This document shows, in pieces, positions 7,385-13,561 of a DNA stretch of 13,650 bases; position 1 is the first letter of the stretch, and every line of letters begins with the position of its first letter. The position numbers and the translations under genes are program-made. Under the pieces are notes generated by a model. It did not search any database. It saw nothing but the letters and a program-made list of their open reading frames with translations, and was not told the origin of the DNA. The stretch comes from Actinomycetes bacterium (GTDB lineage: Bacteria; Actinomycetota; Thermoleophilia; Solirubrobacterales; Solirubrobacteraceae). Location: NCBI GenBank assembly GCA_023429855.1, contig JAEZDB010000107.1, positions 1-13,650 of the forward strand, in the 5' to 3' direction.

Positions 7385-7945
7385 ATGCCCGCCCGCACCA
7401 TCCACACCGAGCGCCTCGACCTGACCCCGTGGGCGCCTGAGCACGCCGCCGCGTTGGCGCAGCTGGCGCGAACCTCCGGCGTGGTGCCATCGATCGCGCG
7501 CAACCCGCGCTGGGACCCCGAGCATCCCGAAGTGCTCTCGCGCGCGCTCCTGCACCACTGGGAGGCGCACGGGTTCGGTTGGCGCGCGATCTCGGAGCGG
7601 TCCGCGGGCGTGATCACCGGCTTCGTCGGCGTCACGTACCTCGGCGAGAACGAGCTCGGACTCGACCCCGCCGACTTCGAGCTTGGCTGCTGGGTCCACC
7701 CCTCGCACTGGCGCCGCGGCCTTGCTGCCGAGGCCAGCGATGCCGTGATTGGCGAGGCGTTCCGCGACCTCGGCGCCACCTCGGTGATGGGCTGCGCCCG
7801 CGCCGACCACCGCGCCTCGATCGACGGAGCACACCACCTCGGGCTCCAGCTCGAGCAGCAAGTCACGGCGCCCTCGGGGGCGGCGATCCTCGTGATGCGC
7901 GTGACGGCCGAGCAGTGGGCCGCCACGCACGCAACGGCGCACTGA
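7385..7945 (+). CDS. GNAT family N-acetyltransferase (RimJ/RimL-like)
   Basis: This 186-aa predicted acetyl-CoA-dependent acyltransferase has the RimJ/RimL-type opening TIHTERLDLTPW (residues 5-16). The central acetyl-CoA-binding motif is ELGCWVHPSHWRRGLAAEA (99-117), where RRGLA is the pyrophosphate-binding loop. A later segment ends in a beta-strand AAILVMRV (166-173). RimJ/RimL relatives acetylate protein N-termini, antibiotics or small amines; the substrate cannot be told here. I chose the ATG at 7385 because the domain begins immediately after it. An ATG at 7340 would add 15 residues and overlap the ABC-F gene by 14 nt. Neither start has a good Shine-Dalgarno sequence. It is probably in one operon with the ABC-F ATPase, and a bidirectional terminator follows the stop. 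Confidence 0.88.
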   Translation: MPARTIHTERLDLTPWAPEHAAALAQLARTSGVVPSIARNPRWDPEHPEVLSRALLHHWEAHGFGWRAISERSAGVITGFVGVTYLGENELGLDPADFELGCWVHPSHWRRGLAAEASDAVIGEAFRDLGATSVMGCARADHRASIDGAHHLGLQLEQQVTAPSGAAILVMRVTAEQWAATHATAH

Positions 7946-7949
7946 ACGG

Positions 7950-7996
7950 CCAACGGGCATACAGCCGCGGGCGACCGCGGCATGCCCGTGCGTTGG
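7950..7996. terminator. Bidirectional terminator between convergent GNAT and oxidoreductase genes
   Basis: A nested inverted repeat fills the 52-bp gap. The outer stem is ACGGGCAT (7953-7960) with ATGCCCGT (7982-7989), extended by CC/AA to TTGG with a small bulge. The inner stem is CCGCGG (7965-7970) with CCGCGG (7975-7980) around GCGA. It lies between two converging stop codons, the expected position for a shared terminator. No long U-run is present on either side. Confidence 0.7.
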
Positions 7997-7997
7997 G

Positions 7998-8861
7998 TTA
8001 GGTCCGCTTCAGCGCCTTGGCGAGGACGTCTCGCAGGGCAGCCGGTGGACGGCCCGTGAGGTCGACGACGTCGCTCGTGACCTTGCCGAGGAAGCCGCCG
8101 CGCGTCGCCTCGCCGAACGACGACATCACGTCGGCGACCGCTTGCGGTACGCCACTGTCGATCAGGTGGTCGAAGTAGGCGTCGTCGGGCAGCGCTACGA
8201 GCTCGATCGGCGCACCCGTCAGGTCGCTGATGAGCTCAGCGAGCTGCTCCTGCGTCACGGCCTCGGTCCCGGTGATGTCGTACGCCTCCTTTTCGTGGCC
8301 GTCGGTCAGCAGCACTGCCGCGGCAGCCCGCGCGCAGTCGTGACGGCTCACGTAGGCGGTGCCCCCGTCGCCCGCGTTCGTGACGAGGCGCCCGCTCTGC
8401 AACGCCTGCTCAGCCACGAGCACCGCGCCTTCGACATAGACGTTGTTGCGCAGGAACGTCCACGCCATCCCACTCTCACGCAGCGCCGATTCGGTGCCGG
8501 CATGGTCGGGGATCACGAACGACGGGTTATCGGAGCTCGGCTGCGCCATCGACGTATAAACGACGTGCTCAACCCCCGCCACCGCGGCGACCGCGACGGC
8601 CTGGCGCTGCAGCTCCAGCCGGTTCGGGCCGGCGTCGGCGCTGATGAGCAGAAGGCGCTCGACCCCGTGCAGATCGGCTTTGAGGCCAGTCGGGTTCTTG
8701 AAGCTGGCCTTGCGGACCTCCACCCCGCGCTTGGCGAAGTGCTTCAGCGCGTCGGGCGTGCGCGTGAGCAGCAGGAGGTCCTCTGGGAGCATGCGCTCGA
8801 GGAGCAGCTCGGTCACGCGGCGCCCGAGGCCTCCAGACGCACCGGTGATCGCGACGGTCAT
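7998..8861 (-). CDS. NmrA/QorB-like NAD(P)-binding oxidoreductase, copy 1
   Basis: This 287-aa atypical short-chain dehydrogenase-type protein is related to QorB/YtfG (NAD(P)H:quinone oxidoreductase 2) and NmrA-like reductases. The nucleotide-binding motif AITGASGGLG is at residues 4-13 and the second strand ends LLLLTRTP (29-36). Other family features are VERLLLISAD (67-76), VEHVVYTSMAQ (97-107) and TFLRNNVYVE (135-144). The length matches QorB (about 286 aa). It would reduce quinones or act as an NADP(H)-sensing protein in the cytoplasm. It is paralogous to the next gene at 8933-9823, from which it is separated by 71 bp containing a hairpin. The ATG at 8861 directly precedes the Rossmann strand, and no Shine-Dalgarno is visible. 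It may depend on readthrough from the upstream copy or on a promoter I cannot see. Confidence 0.92.
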   Translation of the reverse strand: MTVAITGASGGLGRRVTELLLERMLPEDLLLLTRTPDALKHFAKRGVEVRKASFKNPTGLKADLHGVERLLLISADAGPNRLELQRQAVAVAAVAGVEHVVYTSMAQPSSDNPSFVIPDHAGTESALRESGMAWTFLRNNVYVEGAVLVAEQALQSGRLVTNAGDGGTAYVSRHDCARAAAAVLLTDGHEKEAYDITGTEAVTQEQLAELISDLTGAPIELVALPDDAYFDHLIDSGVPQAVADVMSSFGEATRGGFLGKVTSDVVDLTGRPPAALRDVLAKALKRT

Positions 8862-8891
8862 CGGGCGTGGGGCTCGGGCAGAAGGCGAAGC

Positions 8892-8917
8892 ACCCGCCGC
8901 ACGCTAACGCGGCGGGT
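8892..8917 (-). terminator. Hairpin between the two oxidoreductase genes
   Basis: ACCCGCCGC (8892-8900) and GCGGCGGGT (8909-8917) are a perfect 9-bp inverted repeat around an 8-nt loop. It lies just after the stop of the upstream copy (8933). No U-run follows, so it may be a partial terminator or an mRNA 3'-stabilising structure that lowers expression of the second copy. Confidence 0.55.
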
Positions 8918-8932
8918 CGGTCGGCCGCGTGG

Positions 8933-9823
8933 TCAGTGGGCGGCCGGCGCGGCGAGCAGCTCGTCCTTGGCCGCCGCGAGCACGTCGCGCAGCGGCCTTG
9001 CTGGCTGACCGGTGAGCCGCTCGATGATGTCGCTCGGCAGGTCGAGGTAGCCCTCGCGCGCGGCAGCACCGAACGACGCGAGCACGGTCGCGACGAAGTC
9101 CGGGATGCCCGCAGCTTCGAGCCCGGCAGTCAGGCCAGCGTCGTTGACGGCGACGACCTCGACCGGGCGGCCCGTCACCTCGGTGAGGATCGCGGCGAAG
9201 TCGCGACGGGTCAGCGACTCGGCGCCGCCCAGCTCGTAGACCGCGTTCTCGTGGCCGGCGTCGGCGGTAAGCACCGCGGCAGCGGCGCGCGCCAGATCCA
9301 CACGGCTCACCCATGCGACCTTGCCGTCGGGCGCATTGGTGAACAGCCGCCCCGACGCGACCGCCGGAGCGCCCTCCTGCACCTGGAACTCGGCGTAGAG
9401 GTTGTTGCGCAGGATCGTCCACGTGAGACCGCTGGCCTGCAGCGCCTGCTCGGTGCCGAGGTGGTCGGGGTTGACCACGGCCGGGTTCTCAGCCGACGGC
9501 TCCGGCGCCGACGTATAGAGCACGTGGCCGACGCCGGCTGCCTTGGCAGCTTGGATCGCTGCCACCTGCTGGTCGAGACGCGCGCCGACCGTGTCGGTGC
9601 TGATGAGCAGGAACCGGTGGACGCCCTGGAGCGCGGCCGTCACCCCGTCCGGGTCATTGAAGTCCGCCGCGCGGACCGTCGCGCCGCGCTCGACGAGATC
9701 GGCGAGGCGCTCGGGGGAGCGGGTGAGCAGCACGACGCTCGACGGGTGGACGCGCTCGAGGAGGAACTCGGCGGTCAGGCGGCCGAGCTGGCCAGAGGCT
9801 CCGGAGATGGCGATGGTGGTCAT
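8933..9823 (-). CDS. NmrA/QorB-like NAD(P)-binding oxidoreductase, copy 2
   Basis: This 296-aa paralogue of the neighbouring gene has the Rossmann motif AISGASGQLG (residues 5-14), the strand VVLLTRSPERL (30-40), HRFLLISTDTVG (69-80), VGHVLYTSAPEP (98-109) and TILRNNLYAEF (136-146). These match QorB/YtfG closely, where NADPH-dependent quinone reduction is the known activity. The ATG at 9823 is preceded on the minus strand by GAGGGA with 8-nt spacing, a reasonable ribosome-binding site. It is the first gene of the pair and is divergent from the Rrf2 regulator across a 91-bp AT-rich region, so it is the likely direct target. The substrate (quinone, aldehyde or other electrophile) is not shown by the sequence. 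Confidence 0.93.
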   Translation of the reverse strand: MTTIAISGASGQLGRLTAEFLLERVHPSSVVLLTRSPERLADLVERGATVRAADFNDPDGVTAALQGVHRFLLISTDTVGARLDQQVAAIQAAKAAGVGHVLYTSAPEPSAENPAVVNPDHLGTEQALQASGLTWTILRNNLYAEFQVQEGAPAVASGRLFTNAPDGKVAWVSRVDLARAAAAVLTADAGHENAVYELGGAESLTRRDFAAILTEVTGRPVEVVAVNDAGLTAGLEAAGIPDFVATVLASFGAAAREGYLDLPSDIIERLTGQPARPLRDVLAAAKDELLAAPAAH

Positions 9824-9838
9824 GACGTGGTCCCTCGT

Positions 9839-9888
9839 ATTCGTATTCGGACTGATTGCGAATTACCGTAGCAGCATTGATTACGAAT
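9839..9888. promoter_or_regulatory. Candidate Rrf2 operator region with three related 9-mers
   Basis: Between the divergent starts are ATTGCGAAT (9855-9863) and ATTACGAAT (9880-9888) on the plus strand and AATACGAAT on the minus strand (9839-9847). The first two lie within longer 13-bp near-direct repeats (TGATTGCGAATTA and TGATTACGAATTC, 25 bp apart) that differ at 2 positions. The segment is strikingly AT-rich against its GC-rich surroundings. Binding of the neighbouring regulator is inferred from position. Confidence 0.5.
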
Positions 9889-9908
9889 TCGCGACACGCC
9901 GGTACACT
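9881..9908 (+). promoter_or_regulatory. Candidate promoter of the Rrf2 gene (leaderless)
   Basis: TACACT (9903-9908) fits a -10 box and ends 6 nt before the ATG at 9915. TTACGA (9881-9886) is a weak -35 candidate at 16-bp spacing and lies inside one of the repeated 9-mers. A repressor bound there would block this promoter. No Shine-Dalgarno precedes the ATG. Confidence 0.4.
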
Positions 9909-9914
9909 TGGCCC

Positions 9915-10385
9915 ATGGCCGGCTCAACCAACACCCAGTTCGCCGTAGCGATCCACGTGTTGACGCTGCTCGGCAACTCGGGAGGCACGCCGGTGAGCTC
10001 CGACGTGATGTCGGAGAGCGCGGCGGTCAGCCCCGTCTACCTGCGGCGCGTCCTCGGGAGACTGCGCGAGGCGAGCCTCGTGGGCTCACGGCCGGGTCCG
10101 CGCGGCGGCTGGGAGCTTCGACGCGAGCCGGCCGAGATCACGCTCGGTGACGCGTGGCGCGCCGTCCAGGAGGGCGCACCGCTGTTCGGACTGCACGCGG
10201 TGCAGCCAGGGTGCCCAGTCGGCGCGAGCATCACGCAGACGCTCGCCGGCATCGACCGGCAGCTCACCGCCTCGATGGAGGCGGAGCTCGACGGCATCAC
10301 GGTGGCGCAGGTGATGCCGGATCTGTCGGCGTTCAGTGCCGAGGAGCGGCTGCTCCCCGGCACTGCGCCTGAGGCCGTCCGCTAG
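9915..10385 (+). CDS. Rrf2 family transcriptional regulator with a single cysteine
   Basis: This 156-aa Rrf2-type winged-helix protein has the N-terminal helix FAVAIHVLTLLGN (residues 9-21), a recognition helix SPVYLRRVLGRLREASLV (39-56) and a wing SRPGPRGGWEL (58-68). ITLGDAWRAVQ (75-85) follows and then a dimerisation helix. These agree with the YwnA-like branch of Rrf2. IscR/NsrR-type members bind an Fe-S cluster through three cysteines; this protein has only Cys100 (in QPGCPVG), so cluster binding by one chain is unlikely. A thiol switch, as proposed for some Rrf2 redox sensors, is possible. The ATG at 9915 is the first Met before the helix and lies 6 nt after a -10-like box. The divergent neighbour encodes a QorB-like reductase, the presumed target. 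Confidence 0.92.
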   Translation: MAGSTNTQFAVAIHVLTLLGNSGGTPVSSDVMSESAAVSPVYLRRVLGRLREASLVGSRPGPRGGWELRREPAEITLGDAWRAVQEGAPLFGLHAVQPGCPVGASITQTLAGIDRQLTASMEAELDGITVAQVMPDLSAFSAEERLLPGTAPEAVR

Positions 10386-10409
10386 ACGGCCTGAAGCGTC
10401 GTCGCGGCC

Positions 10410-10796
10410 CTAAGCCTCGACGGTGGCAACAGCATTCCGAATGATCTGGTTGCCGCTCTGCTCAGCGACGGTGTCGATCGTCGCGACGCCGCCCTCGACC
10501 TCGCGGACCGTGCCCGTGACCGTGATCTCCTGCTCGGGGAAGCCCATGCCGCGGAACTGCACGCTCAGCGACTTGACGTTCTCGGGGCCGCCGGCGTTCT
10601 CCTGGATCGCGCGGGCGACCTGCGCCATCGAGTAGAGGCCGTGCAGGATCGTGCTCGGCAGACCGACCTGCTTGGCGAACTCCTGGTCGGTGTGGATCGG
10701 GTTGAAGTCGCCCGACGCACCGGCGTAGCGGATCGGCAGGAACCGGTCCGGCGTGACCTTCAGCTCGTTGATCTCCTGGCCAGCTTCAAAGCTCAT
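10410..10796 (-). CDS. MaoC-like (R)-hydratase/dehydratase, HadB-like subunit
   Basis: This 128-aa hot-dog-fold protein has the hydratase 2 catalytic motif GDFNPIH (Asp30, His35 in the segment starting YAGASGD), followed by LHGLYSMAQVARA (51-63). A central strand VKSLSVQFRGMGFP (74-87) follows. MaoC-type enzymes hydrate trans-2-enoyl-CoA/ACP or dehydrate (R)-3-hydroxyacyl thioesters. Size and motif match mycobacterial HadB. The frame extends to 10826, but the ATG at 10796 is preferred: GGGGAG lies 7 nt upstream, and the start falls 2 nt after the stop of the upstream subunit gene, giving tight coupling. It converges with the Rrf2 gene across only 24 bp, with no clear terminator. Role in fatty-acid synthesis versus degradation is open. 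Confidence 0.92.
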   Translation of the reverse strand: MSFEAGQEINELKVTPDRFLPIRYAGASGDFNPIHTDQEFAKQVGLPSTILHGLYSMAQVARAIQENAGGPENVKSLSVQFRGMGFPEQEITVTGTVREVEGGVATIDTVAEQSGNQIIRNAVATVEA

Positions 10797-10798
10797 GC

Positions 10799-11239
10799 TC
10801 AGACTCCCCGGACCAAGAAGGTCCACTCGCCGGTGACGACGGTCTCGTCCTTCTCGTCCTTCGAGATCGTCTCGTAGACGTAGAAGCCCTTGCCGTCCTT
10901 CTCGTAGATGTCCTTGACCGACACGTGCGTGGTGATCTCCTCCCCAGCGACGATCGGGCGCTCCCAGGTAAACGACTGGCCGCCGTGCACCATCAGCGCA
11001 AAGTTCATGCCGACCTCGGGGTCGAACAGCGTCGGCGCCATGGTCTGGGAGATGAAGACGACCGCGAACATCGGCGGCGCAACGACGTCGTCGTAGCCCG
11101 CGGCGCGCGCGGCGGCCGGATCGAGGTGGACCGGGTTGGTCTCGCCGATGGCGGCGGCGTACTCCTTGACCTTTTCGCGACCGACGGCATAGGTGCCGGG
11201 CGCGAAGGTCTTCCCGATGGCAGACGTATTCACAGGCAT
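10799..11239 (-). CDS. MaoC N-terminal-like dehydratase, HadA/FAS1-like subunit
   Basis: This 146-aa protein resembles the HadA/HadC (UPF0336, MaoC-N) family. Shared features are the opening GKTFAPGTYAVGREKVKEYAAAIGE (within 9-33), a VVAPPMFAVVF segment (52-62), and the strand FTWERPIVAGEEITTHVSV (90-108) that matches the KPIVAGD region of HadA. In mycobacteria HadA or HadC pairs with catalytic HadB to form the 3-hydroxyacyl-ACP dehydratase. Here the subunit lies directly upstream of the HadB-like gene, consistent with a heterodimer. At the catalytic-motif position it has GETNPVH (32-38): the His is kept but the usual Asp is Glu. The ATG at 11239 precedes the conserved N-terminus; TAGGCT 10 nt upstream could be the operon's -10 box. 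Confidence 0.9.
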   Translation of the reverse strand: MPVNTSAIGKTFAPGTYAVGREKVKEYAAAIGETNPVHLDPAAARAAGYDDVVAPPMFAVVFISQTMAPTLFDPEVGMNFALMVHGGQSFTWERPIVAGEEITTHVSVKDIYEKDGKGFYVYETISKDEKDETVVTGEWTFLVRGV

Positions 11240-11482
11240 GACGCGCGGGAGCCTACCGGTGGGTAGTTACGCGCGCTGCCCCGGCGTATCAGAGCGGCAT
11301 CACGCCCATCCAAAGGCGCCAGACCTGCATCCAGAGCGACCGCTGCGGTAGGAATCCGCGCCTGCGGTGTTGAAGGCCCCGTGATCTTCCCCTCGGCCAC
11401 ACTCTGGACGGGCGCGCCGCCTGCCCGTGCCGCCGCGAGCTGGCGCACGGCCGCCGCGCCGATGAGTACGATCGCGGGCTCG
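11240..11482. other. Divergent intergenic region, hydratase operon / secreted protein gene
   Basis: This 243-bp stretch separates divergent genes and should hold both promoters. Visible elements are a small inverted repeat CTACC/GGTAG (11253-11266), overlapping a TAGGCT -10 candidate for the hydratase operon, and TACGAT (11467-11472), 10 nt before the secreted-protein ATG. The plus frame of the secreted protein is open back to 11381, but those extra residues do not look like coding sequence or a signal peptide. I see no RNA gene or terminator. Confidence 0.4.
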
Positions 11483-13561
11483 ATGCGTCGCCCCGCTTCC
11501 AGCGTTGTGGCGCGCGCGCTCGCGGCCCCGCTCGTCCTGCTCTCACTCGGCGGGCTGCCCGCCATGGCGCACGCGCAAGCACCTGCCCCGACTTCGCCGG
11601 CAGCCAACCCGGCCAGCAGCATCGACGCAACCCCTGACCCGTGGAAGCTCGGCGACGACATCGGCGCCCGCGTCGACGGACGCTGGAACGCGGCCCGCGG
11701 CGTCTACGTCAACGAGCGAGGGTTCCCCGACACGCGTCTCAACACGCTGCTGCTGCAGCTCCACAGCATGGCGGCGCTCGCCAACCACAACGGCACGATC
11801 CGCCACGACGACCGCATCGTCCCCATGGTCCGCGTTCTCACGCGGCCGCCCGTGCTCGTGCTGCGCAACCTCCGGCCCCGGCAGGTCGGGCACTTCCCGC
11901 ACGCGCCCGCGTGGACGCCCGCGATCGGCGAGGACCCCGAGAACGCCGTCCTGCACCCGTCGATCGACACGAGCGCCGTGCGTGCGCTCACGGCGGCATG
12001 GCGTGCGCGCAACGTGATCGGCATGGAACAGGCCGACGCCGACCGGATCGCCCAGGTGCTCGTCGAACTCGCGCAGTCTCCGTTCTACACGGCCCCTCGC
12101 CGCGCCCTGAACCAGATCAACTGGCACGTCGAGGTTTACGCTGCCGCGCTCGAAGTGGCCGGCGCTACGTCGGTACTCAAGGACTACCGCGAGCAGCTGA
12201 TGTGGTTCGCCAACTACGCCCACAAGAAGGACCCGGCGACGCCCGGGGGCTCGCCGAACCTCACCTCTGGCGGGGGCTTCCGCTACCTGCCCAACCGCAG
12301 CAAGAACGCCCAGCTCAACAAGATCGAGACGACCGAGTACGGCAACCTCGCACTCAGCTCGCTCGGCATGTACCAGGCAGCGATCCGCGCCGGTATGCCG
12401 CCGCTGCCCCAGAAGGAGCTCGCGACGCTTCAGGAGTGGTCGCGCCACATGCTCCTCGGCTCATGGACGCACGCGGGCTATCCGAACTGGGATACCGGCC
12501 TTGGCACCAAGCGGCGGCACCTGCGCCAGTACTGGGCCTGGTCGCTCGACGGCCTGATGACGGCCTCGGGTCCGGATGCGCTGCTCGGCTACCCAAAGCA
12601 GCGGGCCTACGCGCGCTCGATCGCCCAGCACGGCATCGCGCTCTACCTTGCCACAGCGTGGAAGCCCGAGATGAGCCTGGTCGGCGGTCCGCTGCCAGGC
12701 AAGACGAGCTTTGACGCGCCGAACGGCTTTACCGTCGGCAGCGGCAACGAGCTCATCGGCCCGCTGCGGTTCGCGGTCCTCGACGCCTCGCTCGACGGCC
12801 GGTTCCAAGACGTCGGCCCGGATCTGCCGCCGAACTGGATGGCGCATGACCAGGAGACCGGCCGGTTCTCGTTCAGCACGCCCGTCTTCAATGGCGCGAT
12901 CCTGCCTACTCGCGCCGGCCAGTCGCAGGGCGGCATCGAGCCCGTCCGCCTGTTCGACGCCGAGATGCACCCGCTCACGGCGCTCGGGGGCCGCGGGACC
13001 GGCAGCCTCGGACTGTCGATCGTTCGCGACGGCGTCGTGAGGGTCGACAGCCAGCCGGCAACGCCGACCCGCCAGAGCACCCGCGACGTGCGGCTCGTCG
13101 GCAAAGCAGCCGACACCGCATCGTCGTTCGGCACGTCGATGGAGGTCACCGCAAACGCCTCGTCGACCGGCGGCCGCATCGAGCTGCGGCACCGCCTGAC
13201 CACCACCGGCATCGACACCACCTACCGCCTCGCGCGTGTGGTCAAGGGCAGCCAGATCGCGCTGCGCGTACCGGTCTGGGGCCAGAACAGCAAGCTCGAG
13301 ATCATCGGAGGCGCCGTGCGGAAGGGCGGCCGCTGGGTCCGCACCAGCACGCCGCTGGCCATGCGCGGCACCACGCCCGACGGCGGCAACTTCACCGTCA
13401 AGTTCGGCGGGGTTCCGAGCGGCGCGAAGATCGGGATCGTCGCGGTGCGGCCCGACGGGTACCGCCCGCACGGCGCCCGCCAGCTGGTGGTCACGTTCGC
13501 GGCGCCGAAGGACGGCACCGCCAAGGTCACCCGCGCCATCGACATCGCCAAGCCCAAGTGA
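11483..13561 (+). CDS. Large secreted protein, unrecognised family (possible polysaccharide-lyase-like fold)
   Basis: This is a 692-aa exported protein. Starting at the ATG at 11483 gives a standard signal peptide: MRRP, a hydrophobic core ALAAPLVLLSLGGLPAMA (12-29), and a likely signal peptidase I site AHA|QA after residue 31. An Ala/Pro/Ser-rich linker follows. Residues about 50-390 look alpha-helical and rich in aromatic residues, including NQINWHVEVYAAALEVAG (near 210) and a Trp/Tyr/Arg-rich stretch PNWDTG..RRHLRQYWAW (near 333-352). Residues about 400-692 look beta-rich, with SGNELIGPLRFAVLDASL and repeated short strands. A helical toroid followed by a beta-sandwich occurs in several polysaccharide lyases, but I recognise no catalytic signature, so function is unknown. 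Starts at 11462 and 11381 are also in frame. The next gene overlaps its stop by 4 nt. Confidence 0.9.
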   Translation: MRRPASSVVARALAAPLVLLSLGGLPAMAHAQAPAPTSPAANPASSIDATPDPWKLGDDIGARVDGRWNAARGVYVNERGFPDTRLNTLLLQLHSMAALANHNGTIRHDDRIVPMVRVLTRPPVLVLRNLRPRQVGHFPHAPAWTPAIGEDPENAVLHPSIDTSAVRALTAAWRARNVIGMEQADADRIAQVLVELAQSPFYTAPRRALNQINWHVEVYAAALEVAGATSVLKDYREQLMWFANYAHKKDPATPGGSPNLTSGGGFRYLPNRSKNAQLNKIETTEYGNLALSSLGMYQAAIRAGMPPLPQKELATLQEWSRHMLLGSWTHAGYPNWDTGLGTKRRHLRQYWAWSLDGLMTASGPDALLGYPKQRAYARSIAQHGIALYLATAWKPEMSLVGGPLPGKTSFDAPNGFTVGSGNELIGPLRFAVLDASLDGRFQDVGPDLPPNWMAHDQETGRFSFSTPVFNGAILPTRAGQSQGGIEPVRLFDAEMHPLTALGGRGTGSLGLSIVRDGVVRVDSQPATPTRQSTRDVRLVGKAADTASSFGTSMEVTANASSTGGRIELRHRLTTTGIDTTYRLARVVKGSQIALRVPVWGQNSKLEIIGGAVRKGGRWVRTSTPLAMRGTTPDGGNFTVKFGGVPSGAKIGIVAVRPDGYRPHGARQLVVTFAAPKDGTAKVTRAIDIAKPK

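Noticed and set aside
11289..11330. Minus-strand Trp-rich mini-ORF (MQVWRLWMGVMPL) upstream of the HadA-like gene, resembling a trp-type leader peptide
   Set aside because: It has no Shine-Dalgarno or attenuator hairpins, and the downstream genes have no link to tryptophan. The frame runs on upstream as an antisense shadow.
11230..11661. Minus-strand 143-codon frame with a hydrophobic start
   Set aside because: It overlaps the signal-peptide coding region of the secreted protein on the opposite strand and shows no recognisable domain.
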